A stretch of DNA of 64,000 nucleotides from Limnephilus marmoratus. Taxonomy: Eukaryota; Arthropoda; Insecta; Trichoptera; Limnephilidae. A program made the translations under genes and the position numbers. Below are positions 42,077-53,104 of the stretch, piece after piece (the first letter of the stretch is position 1; every line of letters starts with the position of its first letter). Under the pieces are notes generated by a model, which did not search any database, was not told the DNA's origin, and worked only from the letters and a program-made list of their open reading frames with translations. The DNA lies in contig OU862934.1 in NCBI GenBank assembly GCA_917880885.1, positions 30,984,734 through 31,048,733 of the forward strand, given 5' to 3'.

Positions 42077-43174
42077 TAGAAGTATTGTAATGAAATAATT
42101 TCTTGAATTTTAACTTCCTACCCCAATATGATTATTTCCGTCGTAAGGTACTAAGTATTAGAATTTGAAATTAAAACACTTTTGTACTTTCTTCCGCTAA
42201 TTTATATTTCACCAGGACCGGTTTCATCCTATTACGGACATTTTCAGACTGGTAGTTGAAATTCTTATGCTACGGTATTTATACACTCTTAGGCAGGGGT
42301 ACACAACATTGTCTCTATATAATGAATATTTCTATTTTGTTAATTTTAAGGTATTATAAGTTATTTTGTTAATTTTAGGTATATACAGGTAATTATAAAG
42401 TACAAAAGTGTTTTAATTTCAAATTCTAATACAATGGAATTCCACCACGAATTATCAGTGCAAAAACTAGACTCATTAAGGTACTAAGTATTTAATATAA
42501 GTTGTCAAAGGTTGGCTAGACGCCTTTGATTGGCCAGGAATTCTGTGGGGGGGGGAGGCGGACAGACAAGAGCTGCGTTCGCCTCTCCGAGCCTTCTTCT
42601 TGGTTTTAACTACAGTCAGACCAGTCATCGCTTAAGCGCCCGGGGCGAGCCCTGCTGGGCCATGTCACATTCAAATCCTTAAGTTATCTGCGACACGTGT
42701 TTTAAAATATAATTAAATTTTATATATCTGAATATCACTGAATCAACTCAGTGATATTTCCTAACGAGGTGCCACCTCAGCCAAGATGTAACTTTAAAAC
42801 TTATATAAATATGTGTTATCCTTTCATCCCTTTTATTATATTTTAGAATCAATAATTTTGAGTTCCAAAGAGATTTAAGCTGTTTCCCTAGAAGCGTCGA
42901 GTCATAAATAAATTCACAAATTATTTAAAAGCGACCAAGAGATCTTCTAATTTATTAAACCCTACCTATAATTATTCCAACAATGAAGCGACGACCATTT
43001 TGAATCAAATCTGAACGAACTGAGAACACGATTTCCCTGAAGAGCTAGCTGGAGGTTTGTGTTATAAATTTGGTCTTGGTAAGTATTTAAATTGAACAAT
43101 TGTTATTTTTGTGTCCTGAACATTGTGGTGTTATTTATTATTATTCGTAATCAGGCGGTTCGATCCCGTTTTTA
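42077..43174. mobile_element. ~1.1 kb insertion in the RTE fragment
   Basis: This DNA separates two adjoining parts of one RTE C-terminal domain. It contains a smaller element at 42160-42476 and a GC-richer unassigned part (42500-43100). Its right edge carries 'ggttcgatccc', which resembles a tRNA box B, so a SINE may form part of it. No terminal repeats for the whole insertion are evident. Confidence 0.55.
42160..42476 (+). mobile_element. Retroposon-like element with 16 bp target duplication
   Basis: 'taaggtactaagtatt' is repeated exactly at 42144-42159 and 42477-42492. Inside, 'agaatttgaaattaaaacac' and its complement (near 42405) form an inverted repeat. Between them lies 'accggtttcatcc' to 'cattttcagactgg', a motif shared with 48770-48900 and, inverted, 61125-61180. 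A 16 bp duplication points to a target-primed or Penelope-like mechanism rather than a DNA transposon. Confidence 0.65.
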
Positions 43175-43395
43175 CGAAACAGTATGTGACCCAGATATGA
43201 AATTTTTCTGACTTTTACTAATGTGAGCAGTTCGGTATCTGCTCTAGCCCGCCTGAGAATTTCTGTTGGTGATCATGTAGGTCCTTGGAACTTTGAGCAT
43301 TCTCCGGTGAACCCACATTTCAAAAGCCTCTAACCTGTTCATGGTATTTACTTTCAAAGTCCATTTCTCACATCCATACAGCAAGATTTTTTTAA
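43175..43395 (-). pseudogene. RTE-like C-terminal fragment, proximal half
   Basis: On the minus strand 'LLYGCEKWTLKVNTMNRLEA', 'FEMWVHRRMLKVPRTYMITN' and, after a frame break, 'TEILRRARADTELL' and 'ISYLGHIL'. It then runs into unrelated sequence at 43174. Sequence upstream of YGCE is missing. Confidence 0.8.
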
Positions 43396-43600
43396 ATTTA
43401 TTTATTACATAAGATACATTTATACAGTCAAATAACATAACAATAATATTTCAAAATAACTGTAAATATTAAAATGGGTACAAGTGTCATTATGTCTTGT
43501 TTGTCTATATAAGTTCCTAGCTAGGCAGATTGCCCGATCTAAGGAACCAAATGCTGGTTAAAAATGCAAAAAATGTATTCTGAACAACAACAAAAAAAGT
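43387..43600 (-). repeat. Non-LTR 3' end with weak terminal hairpin
   Basis: The minus strand has 'gttcct'/'aggaac' (43513-43518 with 43542-43547) around 'gatcgggcaatctgcctag', then an AT-rich tail ending in the A run at 43387-43395. The loop resembles the window's other terminal hairpins but is more diverged. Confidence 0.5.
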
Positions 43601-44025
43601 GGTTTTTTTTTTGGAGTTTAAATATATACTAAGTTCTTACTGATTGTGGCATTTAATAGTTAAGCATTTAAAATTTTAAGTTTTAAGTGACGTTATTGGA
43701 AACAACAATTTTAACATTATTTGCCTTAGTTTTAAATTCATATTCCAAGTATTTTAGTTTAACACATTTTAAAGATAAATCAGAAATAATGTAATAATTC
43801 TTGAGAAGTCGCCTTTGCAAACATTGATACCTCAGAACATGGCGAAATTAGAACCTTGCGCCTTGTGAAAACGACCAACCGTCAGATACAAACAAAATGG
43901 TAATTTTTATTTTAAACTTTCCACGGGTACAGTGGAAAATATCATTATCCCTAGGGCATTATAAGATTTGCAGATACCTACGTTCAAACAAAGAGTTGTG
44001 TACATATTTATTTACATTTGAAATA
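43601..44025. other. Unassigned
   Basis: AT-rich flank of the Jockey-like element; a short open frame at 43897-44133 has no domain. Confidence 0.35.
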
Positions 44026-44103
44026 TTTATTTATTTATTTATTTATTTATTAACGCCCTTTTTCGGGGCTTTTACATATGAAATAGTAAGAAATACACAG
44101 AAT

Positions 44104-46968
44104 TTATTGTACATAACTGAACTGCCTTCGTAACAATATTTTATATTTGTTTAAAGATAAATTGAAGATGTCCACTGACTTGGTATAATTGTTTCCCTCC
44201 ATTAGTATTCTGGGCAAAGAGGAATACATATGGTAGTTAGTTCCAGAATTACTGCACTGAAATAAATCCTGACTCCTAGTATTACGTATTGGAATCCGGA
44301 AGCTTATCAATTCGAGCAATATCGGACTGTCAACTAAATCATTTAGAATTTTATACAGAAATACCAAGTCAGTGAAAGTTCTTCTGTCTGACAATTTGAG
44401 CATATTCATATCATTCAAAATAGTATTGTAGTTCAACATAATTGCTGGAATACCCATTTTAAAATTAAGAAAACGTAAGAATTTGTTTTGTATTCTTTCA
44501 ACAGCTTGTACATGTATATTGTAATATGGGTTCCAGACGGGAGAATTGTATTCAAGTTGACTTCTAACATATGCAAAATATAACAGTTTTATACACTTAA
44601 TATTGTTAAAATTTCTAGTTAGCCTAGTTATAAATCCCAACATTTTTAAGGCCTTATTAGAGATTTCTGTTATGTGGTTAACAAATGAAAGATTAGATTG
44701 AAAAGTGATGCCCAAGTCTTTAATTTGTGTTAGTGTCTCCAGAGTATTGTTATCAATGTTGTAATTGAAGATCACTGGATTTTTTATTCGAGAAAATCTA
44801 ACTATATGACATTTTGAGATATTTAAGTAAAGTCTATTTTCATTACACCAAATTAACAATTTGTTGATATTATCTTGAAGAATGTTGCAATGGTTAATAT
44901 TTTGAATTATTCTAAAAATTTTGAGGTCATCAGCAAAAAGTAAGATAAATACATCATGAAATATTTTTGTAAGATCATTTATAAACAAGATAAATAATAT
45001 TGGGCCAAGGTGTGAACCCTGTGGAACTCCACTTGTTGCATAAATTTTTTCCGATAATGAGGATTTTATTCTAACAATTTGTTGTCTTCCAGTAAGATAG
45101 CTTTCAAACCAGGCTAATATACTGCCACGTATACCAAGCTTTTTTAATTTCCAAATGAGAATTTTATGGGAAACTGAATCAAAGGCTTTACTAAAATCAG
45201 TATAGACAGAGTCTACTTGTTTTTTTTCTTTAAAAGCATTGGTTATAAAATTTTCATAAATAATCAAGTTAGAAAGTGTACTTCTACCTGGCATAAATCC
45301 AAACTGGTAAGGTGATATAACAGGTTTTATTTGGGCAAAAAGTTTGTCAAGTATTAGGCTTTCAAATAGTTTCGGTATGGTGGATTGAATGCATATTGGT
45401 CTATAATTACAAACATCACTTTTATCGCCCTTTTTGAAAATTGGAGTCAAATAACTATTTTTCCACATATCGGGAAAAATTCCACTGGATAAAGATAAAT
45501 TAAAAAGTTTGGTTAATGGAAGAGCAATTACTTTGATACATTCTTTGATAAATATTGTGGGGATATTATCCGGTCCTGCAGATTTGTTGATATCTAATGA
45601 TTTAACTTTAGTTACTACATCAGAGAGACTTATGGTACACTGCGAAATATCAAGAGTTTCATCTAGAGTTGTTGATGGAAGAGGAGCATTATTTGCGTCT
45701 GTTGAATAAACACTTTTAAAAAATTTTGCAAACAAGTTAACAATACCATCAGTATTATTGCTATGGCTGCCATTTAGGTGCATAATGCTCGGGAATTCAG
45801 AATCATCTTCTTTAAGAGATTTCGAATATTTCCAAAAATAATTAACATTATTCATTATGGAGTTTTGAATTTCATTTATACGGTTACGGTAGCAAGTCAT
45901 AGACATTTTTTTACACAAAGTTCTTAAATATTTAAATTCACTGTAATCAGAATTTTTTTTATATAATTTATATTCTTTATGTTTAAGTTTTTTGGTGATA
46001 AGTAGATTTATAAGTTCTTTGGTGTACCATTTTGGATAGGTGTTTGGCTTACATATTACGGTTGGAACATAGATGCTAATAGCCTTTCCCAAAACAGAAT
46101 AAAATTTATTTGTAGCTGTGTTAATATCATCATATTGCACAGATGACCAATCGAAAGAGAGGAGATAATTACATATTTTCTCGTAATCAGTTTTGAAAAA
46201 ATTTTGGTAACTGAAAGACAGTTTACAGGTATTAACATGTACATTAGAAATAATAACTTCCAGTGGAGGATGATAACCATCAATGGGCACCAGCGGTTCA
46301 CTACATTCTTCAATTACTAGTGACTCTAAGTTAGAAAAACATAAGTCTAGAGTACGATTATTTACATTTGATATAGTATTTGCCTGATTCAGGCCTAGAA
46401 ATAACGCCATGTCTAGAATAATGCGTTCAGACTCACTCACACTGATATTATTGTCCCTGTTCACCCAATTCACATTTGGAAGATTATAATCACCAGCAAG
46501 CAAAAATGTTGCATTAGCATGCTTTTTTAATATAACTTCCACTTCCTCACTATGGCACCTGTATACTTCATTGCTTGAATTTGGTGGGATATAAATACAA
46601 CCAACAATAATCTTTTTATTCCTGGCAACATTCACTTGCACGAAGATTTGTTCAAGAAGTTTGTATTTAGTTGTAATTAAGTTTGATTTGTATTTCTTGC
46701 TGATAGCGATTAAAACCCCGCCACCTCTGCTTTTAGCACTTGTCAATGTATTTCTGTCTAATCTATACACATTATGATTTATAAAACCTAATTCACTAGA
46801 ATTAATATTAGGTTCTAACCATGTTTCAGAAAGTAGAATAAACTCGTGCCCAAACATTGGTAGTGTAGATTGAAGTAGACTTAATTTTGTTTTAAGGCCT
46901 CTGACATTTTGGTAGTACAGCTGGCAATTTTTTGTTTGGTGTTTTTTAGAGGAGTTTTTTAATGGCAT
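44104..46968 (-). CDS. ORF2: endonuclease-reverse transcriptase, 954 aa
   Basis: It nicks target DNA and copies the element RNA at the nick. The N-terminal apurinic-type endonuclease shows N21 (YYQNVRGL), E48 (LSETWL), RGGGVLIA, D160 and N162 (AGDYNLPN), and D230/H233 (DGYHPP). The RT follows from about residue 480: 'NKSAGPDNIP', 'YRPICIQSTIPKLFESLI', 'QFGFMPGRST', 'TDFSKAFDSVSH', 'SGVPQGSHLGPILFILFIND' and catalytic FADD at residues 678-681. The C-terminal Jockey-type domain has 'IPIRNTRSQDLFQC'. It is open throughout, of normal length, and its start overlaps the ORF1 end by 10 nt. Confidence 0.95.
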   Translation of the reverse strand: MPLKNSSKKHQTKNCQLYYQNVRGLKTKLSLLQSTLPMFGHEFILLSETWLEPNINSSELGFINHNVYRLDRNTLTSAKSRGGGVLIAISKKYKSNLITTKYKLLEQIFVQVNVARNKKIIVGCIYIPPNSSNEVYRCHSEEVEVILKKHANATFLLAGDYNLPNVNWVNRDNNISVSESERIILDMALFLGLNQANTISNVNNRTLDLCFSNLESLVIEECSEPLVPIDGYHPPLEVIISNVHVNTCKLSFSYQNFFKTDYEKICNYLLSFDWSSVQYDDINTATNKFYSVLGKAISIYVPTVICKPNTYPKWYTKELINLLITKKLKHKEYKLYKKNSDYSEFKYLRTLCKKMSMTCYRNRINEIQNSIMNNVNYFWKYSKSLKEDDSEFPSIMHLNGSHSNNTDGIVNLFAKFFKSVYSTDANNAPLPSTTLDETLDISQCTISLSDVVTKVKSLDINKSAGPDNIPTIFIKECIKVIALPLTKLFNLSLSSGIFPDMWKNSYLTPIFKKGDKSDVCNYRPICIQSTIPKLFESLILDKLFAQIKPVISPYQFGFMPGRSTLSNLIIYENFITNAFKEKKQVDSVYTDFSKAFDSVSHKILIWKLKKLGIRGSILAWFESYLTGRQQIVRIKSSLSEKIYATSGVPQGSHLGPILFILFINDLTKIFHDVFILLFADDLKIFRIIQNINHCNILQDNINKLLIWCNENRLYLNISKCHIVRFSRIKNPVIFNYNIDNNTLETLTQIKDLGITFQSNLSFVNHITEISNKALKMLGFITRLTRNFNNIKCIKLLYFAYVRSQLEYNSPVWNPYYNIHVQAVERIQNKFLRFLNFKMGIPAIMLNYNTILNDMNMLKLSDRRTFTDLVFLYKILNDLVDSPILLELISFRIPIRNTRSQDLFQCSNSGTNYHMYSSLPRILMEGNNYTKSVDIFNLSLNKYKILLRRQFSYVQ

Positions 46969-48041
46969 AAAAAATCAATTTTCTTCTTTTCAGCTTCAAT
47001 TTTCCTCAAATGTACCGAGCATTCATTACTCCAAGCGTAATGGTCAGTTGGCAATTGTAATTTTAATTTCTCATTAATTTTTTTGCAGTTAATGCACTGA
47101 ATGTCATTTTAACAGTTTACATTTTCATGTGCTTCCGAACATCGAGTGCATGCTTTTTCATTTCTGCAGTCTTGTGCTTTGTGCATATAGCCATTGCACT
47201 TGTAACATTTTAGAAGTGAGATGTTGTCGAAAACCCGACATCTATCCCATCCAATATTTACTTTACCTTCTTGTAACATTATGTCGTAAGTTTTTCCATC
47301 GACTTCCATGAAAATGGTGAAGTTGACGTCACCTCGTTTAGTTTTTATTTCTTTTATATATTTTATGTCAATTTTCGCTTCCACTGTTTGCAGGTAATCA
47401 TTTTGCATCTTAATTTTTGAAATAATTTCTTCTGGAGTGAATTTATCCGATAGACCAGTAATTTTCAGTTTGGGATTCTTGGGTTTTGGTGTATTCACGT
47501 CATATTTTTTTCCCATCTTTGAAATTATTTGCTCTTCCATCTTTTTTGTTGCAGCTATATTCTTGCACTCTACTATTATAGCCCCTTGCTTAAAGTTTCT
47601 TATTCCGGTAACACCAAAATTAACAGGATCTATGTTTTGTTTTATTTCGTCCTTTGTTACGGTATTTTTTTGATCCTTATCTTTTGACTTAATAATGACG
47701 ATAGGTTCATGTTTTTTACAATTTGTTTGTTCTTCATTAATTTTACCATTTTTCGTAACTTCAGCGTACGATTTCGATTCAATATTTAATTTAAGATTTT
47801 CAATGTTCTTATCTATATTAGATAATGATTGAAACAATCTGTCGAGTCCATCATTCTCATTGTTTATTGGTGCCTTGCATTCTTGTACCATGGCCTCAAT
47901 ATGACTCATCATTTCGCACATAGCTTCAGTTAGAGAAGTCTTTTGATCCTTTGACAAAATATTAGAAGTCAATGTTTTGTTAAAATTTTTCACAAGAATT
48001 TTTGCATTTTTCAGCCTCTCCTCTGGTGTGAGGGAAGTCAT
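46959..48041 (-). pseudogene. ORF1: CCHC zinc-knuckle nucleic-acid-binding protein, one stop
   Basis: It binds the element RNA. The first 310 codons (48041-47112) include a lysine-rich, RNA-binding-type middle ('FGVTGIRNFKQGAIIVECKN'). Two zinc knuckles follow: C-x2-C-x4-H-x4-C ('CYKCNGYMHKAQDC') and C-x2-C-x3-H-x4-C ('CTRCSEAHENVNC'). A TAA at 47111-47109 then interrupts. The same frame continues with a third Cys/His cluster ('CINC' to 'HYAWSNEC') and ends at TAA 46961-46959, overlapping the ORF2 ATG. The stop is therefore probably a single nonsense change. Confidence 0.88.
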
Positions 48042-48260
48042 TTTATATTATTATTAATTAAAAAATATAAATATTATGTTGATGTTTACAATAACTATCA
48101 CCATCTATTGGGCAATAGTTGTATTAAAATAATTTTCCTTTACAAATTACGCATGCATTGCCATCTGTTGATTAGTAGTGAAACTTATTTATAATTTTAT
48201 TAATGCATGTAGTTATTTACTGCCCTCTATTAATGGGTAGCATAAATATACCATGTGTAG
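48042..48260 (-). promoter_or_regulatory. 5' UTR of the Jockey-like element with degenerate repeats
   Basis: Boxes 'accatctattggg', 'gccatctgttgatta' and 'gccctctattaatggg' recur at roughly 60 bp spacing just upstream of ORF1. Internal promoters of such elements lie here; repeated boxes may be regulator sites. The outer edge is not sharply defined. Confidence 0.45.
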
Positions 48261-48455
48261 GTAGTGCATCCAAATTACTAAAAATCACTGTTATTTGACT
48301 TTTTAAAATGAGTTTCTTTTAAGAATATGGTTCAGTACATACATAATATTTGCTCCAGTTTAACCGCAGCACTATGATGAATCGCTACACAAGTTTTATA
48401 ATGTTCAAAATAAACTTTTTGCGTTTTATTTCACTATTTTATAAGGAGCAAAATT
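48261..48455. other. Unassigned spacer
   Basis: No feature seen. Confidence 0.4.
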
Positions 48456-48710
48456 TTACTTGACGTCTGTCACTGACTTTGTTGTTTTGTATTGTATACA
48501 AAAAAAGGTATTCGATCTGGTATTGCGTTCAGTGCAACGAAATGCATTCCTTTCCAATAATGCTGTAGAGTCAATAAAACAGTTCACAATCTTATGCAGA
48601 AATAGTACGTCTAGTTTTTGTCTCCGTTGAATATTTTTAATTCTGTAAAAGTTTGGTATTGAGTATTTCAATGACAGATTCAAATTCGGTTTTCTTATGC
48701 CGTATATAGT
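48456..48710 (-). pseudogene. Jockey-like RT C-terminal fragment
   Basis: Minus-strand frame 'IQRRQKLDVLFLHKIVNCFI' and 'RCTERNTRSNTFF' matches the C-terminal 'R-R-x-x-x-D-x-x-F-L-x-K' and 'R-N-T-R-S' blocks of Jockey-type ORF2 (compare 59513-59800 and the intact ORF2). It is short and 5'-truncated. Confidence 0.65.
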
Positions 48711-48759
48711 AGTACAAGTGTAGTGTAAAAGGTTTATTTTTTAATGTATCATAATAAAA

Positions 48760-48910
48760 CTAATATAAAACATTATTTTATTTAATTTTATTTGACCTTA
48801 ACCGGTTTCAGCACGTTAGAGCCATCTTCAGACTGGTACAAATAATTCTTAGTCTACGGTTTATATACATAACATATGGGGGAGGGGTGGTCTACAAAGA
48901 TTTTAATCAA
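48760..48910 (+). repeat. Repeat with 'accggtttcagc...catcttcagactgg' motif
   Basis: It shares 'ttcagactggta', 'attcttagtctacggt' and the preceding A/T-rich block with 42160-42476. On the minus strand it reads CTGAAGA, spacer, GAAACCGG. Confidence 0.7.
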
Positions 48911-50460
48911 TTCTATTAATTATATTTGTTGTTTTAGACTGTCAAATTTCTAAATATTTTGGTAATTCCAGTACCTAAGCTAATTAATTACTTTGGGTTT
49001 GTAGCTCACTTCAATGATGATTAAGGAAAAACCTTTCAAGTAATATGAGTTACTAATGACCAATGACCTAATTTTATTGTCAAATCGTTATTATATTTAC
49101 GACGAATGGAATTTTTTTTATTGCTTTTTCCATCTGAGTAGGAATGGTCTAAACTAAATACATACATACACAGCGGGGACTTAGCAAATGAATCTAATTG
49201 CTTTATCTTTACAAAGTTACTTTTTGAAGGGATACATGTTAGCATTGGAGTGAGAATGGTCTAGGTTAGGTTATCAAGTTGATCCAGAGACAGTGAAATC
49301 CGAAATGATTCAAAATTACGATCATTTGGCAGTTGCATTTTTTAATGCTACAATAACATTTGAATAATTCGCATTCGTATTCAAAGGGATATTTCAGCGA
49401 CATCTTTGGTCCGTGGTGGTCTAATCGCAGATCAAACGGGCACAATACATTTTAGTATCCCTGAAAACACATAGAGACCGCCAAACAACCACTTTATGAT
49501 AAAAATATTTTAGATTTATAATCGAGACAAAAAAAAAACAAAAACATTTATCACTGTTCCGAAAGAACATTGACACAACTACAAAAATCATAATTTTACA
49601 AAAAAAAACAAAAAAAGATTTGTAGTTCAACGAAATATTTATTAAAGAGTGTTTATGCGACAGAGAATAATGGCATTACAAATGTACGTAGAATACGTAC
49701 TTTTCTTTCAATCACCAGAGGTTAGAATTTTATCACCCTAATTTTGACCCCCAATTTCAACTGATAAGAGCAATTACGTCATTGTTCCCCCCGTAAATTG
49801 TTCGCTCTTCCAGGAGACGTAATTGTTTGATTTCAGTTACTAAGAACACTTACGTCACTGTTTCACACAATATAACACTCTTTTAGTCACTCATCAACAC
49901 AATTGAAGCTTTCGGCGTTGTTGTCCTGAAGGAAGATAACCAATAGCTGATATTTCAACAACGACGTAACTACCCTCTGGCGGTCCGAATAGGAACCACA
50001 GTTATGTCGTTGTTCCCCAGGGTGTCCAATGGTTTTTTGAGACCATTTATGGACTTTAACCGTACTTTAACCGTATTGCAGTCGTGTCGTTGTTCTTCCG
50101 GAGCGGCGTGTGATGCCTAACCACCCGTTATTAATGTTTTAGTGTTACAACTCCAAAATAAAATTGTTTCAAAGGGGACTTGGGTATTAATTAATATATT
50201 GATGGATAAATTCTTGTATCGTTAGGTACTTCCACCCAAACTATTAGTTGAGTAAATTATTTCAATTCCTCATAATAACTTAACGATGAAACATTGTTGT
50301 ACGCTGTACATTGTTTAACTGCCTAAGTTTAAAATCTTGCTTGGCATTGGATAACACAGCACTAGGAATTATGACTCCAACAATTATGACGGAAGTTTTA
50401 ATTGGAACTCCGATAGACGAAATACTTTAAAATTTTCAAGTTTTCAATGTACCAAAACTA
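48911..50460. other. 1.5 kb mostly unassigned
   Basis: No gene recognised. At about 49770-50110 a box like 'acgtcattgttcccc' recurs in diverged form four or five times ('acgtcactgtttc', 'tgtcgttgttcccc', 'gtcgttgttcttcc') at roughly 70-85 bp, a decayed tandem repeat. Confidence 0.4.
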
Positions 50461-50610
50461 TAATGATTTTAGATTTTCACTGCCAAAAGTGTTTTTGTTA
50501 TTTGTTTTTGGGGTATTATGCCGTGTTGCGCTATCTTCTCCTTCAGCCTTTTAAAGGAGGAGATAGCGCAACTCGGTATTATATCCCAAAAACAAATAAC
50601 AAAAACAGTA
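50461..50610. repeat. Foldback family G, short palindrome
   Basis: 'tgttatttgtttttggggta' to 'cgctatcttctcctt' faces its complement 'aaggaggagatagcgc' to 'caaaaacaaataacaaaaac' across a short loop. The central motif of the longer copies is deleted. The outer 'gattttcactgccaaaagtg' matches 28815 and 54610. Confidence 0.85.
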
Positions 50611-50639
50611 TAATAATTTTTTTATTGAACTTTAACATT

Positions 50640-51690
50640 ATCTTTCAGAGTTTTATTCACAGTGTACATTTGTTACATAATTTAATTTATTTTCTGCCGG
50701 TTTTGACACATCCGTGACAATTAAGGATCTACCAATATCTCGGTCTCGGTCTCGGTCTCGGCATTCTCGACTACAAATTCTACCGAGAAATCTGTCTCGG
50801 TTCTCGGCGAAAAATCGCCGAGATTCTGGGCCATAACCGAGACTGTTGTAAGTAGGTATGGTATAGGATAAAGGGATTTAAATCTACAGCGCGCTTCCAC
50901 ATTCGTTACTTGGTGTCAGTGCGTGAGAGAGCTGTCAGCATCGCCTACTAGCGTAGCAAGCGAATAGCTCTTTAGCGGAGCTTATCAATGATACGACATG
51001 AGGCGACAATCTTTGAAGGGTGAAAACTCAGAAAATTTGGTTTTTATGTGCTATATCATGTTATTCAATTTTGATTACTAAAACTATTTAAAACAAATTA
51101 TTATTACATTTTTAAACATACTATATTATGCAAAAATGGGGCATTTTCATTTTTTTTCTCAATTTATCTATTCTCAGCTCGGCTCTTGGTCTCGGCTGAG
51201 ATTTTAAATTATTAACATATATTATTATAAGAAAAAAAAAGGACAATCACAGGCGTTCTTAAAACTAACTGAAAAATTATAAAAGTACAGAAATGTTTAG
51301 ATGTTATTAGGGGAGGGTAGTGGAGATGATGATTTGGTATGGGAGAAGTCAAAATAACAAGGAAACATGGTCAACAAAGGTGACTTACAGGGTGTCAATA
51401 TTTTGTTTATTTTTTTTTTAAATGTTTCTAATAATTTTGTTTATTCAGAGTAATCCAAAAAATAGCACCCTATAAGTCACCTTTGTTGACCATGTTTCCT
51501 TGTTATTTTGACTCCTCCTACAGTTCTCCACCCCCAATCACCGCTCCCAATACCCAAAACTAATAATATTCAATCACTTCTGTGCTTGCATAATTTTAAG
51601 TTAGTTTTAAGAACGCTAGTGAATGACACGGATATGTCAAAACCGGTAGCAAATAAACAAATGTGCTTTGTGAATAAATTTTTTTAAGAC
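50640..51690. mobile_element. Long inverted-repeat element, left arm interrupted
   Basis: Arms: left 50640-50720 plus 51239-51395, right 51467-51690. Matching pairs include 'gccggttttgacacatccgt' with 'acggatatgtcaaaaccggt', and 'gtcaacaaaggtgactta' with 'taagtcacctttgttgac'. Inner arms are about 150 bp around a ~70 nt centre. The left arm is split by the insertion at 50724-51238. Non-coding. Confidence 0.82.
50724..51238. mobile_element. hAT-like insertion rich in 'tctcggtctcgg'
   Basis: It separates 'ccgtgacaatt' from 'gacaatcacagg' of the foldback's left arm. 'gacaat' occurs on both sides, consistent with a diverged 8 bp duplication. The left part has 'ctcggtctcggtctcgg' and 'ctcggcgaaaaatcgccgag'; the right end has 'ctcggctcttggtctcgg'. 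It resembles the 'ttcggtttcgg' element at 13819-14733 in layout. No transposase. Confidence 0.5.
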
Positions 51691-52119
51691 AAAATGTTTA
51701 AAAAAATTTACAAAGCTTAAGTCCAAGAAATCAAAAAAAAACATCTTAAGTTAAACATTTGATTTTATTCAGTCAACAAATAAACTCTTTGTAATCAGCG
51801 CCTCATTTCTCTGTGCTCTGAAAGACTGATGCTGCGGCCAGACGGCTGTGTCGTCAGCATAATTCTTTATCAAAGTCCAGTAGTCACGACCTGACTCACT
51901 TCTACATTCATAATAACTCTTTCAGTGAATTTCTATCCGCAATTTTAAGGTGATAGTCAAAAGAATTCATAACCTTCTCCTCATATATGGCGTGAGTATA
52001 ATTATTTTAGGGAAAAAACGCTTTCTATGTAATGCAAGTTATGCTTTGAAATATTAAAATGCATTCATCGTTTGCGCCCGTTCTATGCAATTTTTTTACA
52101 TGAATACCCCCCAAGAGTC
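51691..52119. other. Unassigned
   Basis: No gene or repeat recognised. Confidence 0.4.
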
Positions 52120-52490
52120 CCAACTGCTCCCGTCTAGAGCCAGTGAGACCATGGCATCCCCAATTGGGGTATGTTGTGAGGCTGAAGGAAGTGGGGAGGG
52201 GAAGGAGATAGGGAAGAGGAAAGTAGGGAAGTACCTGGCTATTCAGATCTGGTCACCAAACACGGCTAAAGCCATTTCAAGCAACGTTTCAATTCTGAAT
52301 GGTGGTCTTACACCAGAGCGATACTGAGAGTATCTTCCACTCTGGAACGTGTCGCAAATATACTATATATTATTTTAAATGAATAAATTGCGAAAGAACA
52401 CAAATTAATCAAATAAAATTTTATTTGCCACGCCGGGATTCGGATTGCGAGTCAAGAGCCTTACCGCTGGACTACGCCGGCCGTCGAAAA
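52120..52490 (-). repeat. SINE1, copy 2
   Basis: Closely matches 35750-36135 ('ctgctcccgtctagagccag', 'gtacctggctattcagatct', 'ctgaatggtggtcttacacc'). The tRNA-like head (about 52430-52490) is more eroded, with box B changed to 'ggattcggattg'-type sequence. There is no long poly(A). Confidence 0.85.
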
Positions 52491-53104
52491 TGAATTTAAA
52501 TATTTTAAATAGGACAATCACAATATACAACATACAACAATGCGAACTCTGGCGGAATAAAAAGGTATTATCCAAAATGGCCTCCATCTTGATCCGGAAC
52601 TGCAACGAAACAGTACAGAATGATGAAATATCAAATGTTGGAGATAAAAAAGTTATGTTAGAGTGCCATCTAGAAATATGAACTTATTTTAATGTTGTAG
52701 TGTTTGACGAGAAATTGTTTTGCTTTGGTAATATTTGGTACCGCAAAGGCCAACCTCAAGCAATTAATTGCAATGGTTTCCTACCATCCGTCAGGCTACA
52801 ATAATAATAATAATAATAATTAACTCCTTCGCGGCAAGACATCAAGTTTAATCTTGAGACATCAAACTTTAGTTAGTTTCGCATTCAAAACTAACGTTAA
52901 AATTAACTGTAAACTTGATCCCGGGAAACATAGTCATTTTCTGGTACAAAGGGGTTATATCGCCTACACTAGAATACGCGAGATTAAAAACTGTAGAGAT
53001 AACAAATTAAAGATGAAACATTGTGGATGACCTACTTTTTAATAGTACGTACTCGTAAGTTATGTTTATTTTACAAAAACATATAACAATAAGTGTTATT
53101 CCAC
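52491..53104. other. Unassigned, with an (aat)n microsatellite
   Basis: 'ataataataataataat' at 52801-52820. A short open frame 52445-52681 has no domain. Confidence 0.4.

Larger units (their letters stand above)
44026..48260 (-). mobile_element. Jockey-like non-LTR retrotransposon, nearly full length
   Basis: In minus orientation: about 200 bp 5' UTR with degenerate repeats (48260-48042), ORF1 (48041-46959, one stop), ORF2 (46968-44104, intact), and a short 3' UTR with a small 'gccccgaaaaagggc' hairpin (about 44056-44070). It ends in a TAAA-repeat tail (plus strand 'tttattta' run, about 44028-44054). This is the only two-ORF LINE in the window and the likeliest enzyme source for truncated relatives. 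No target duplication was identified. Confidence 0.92.
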
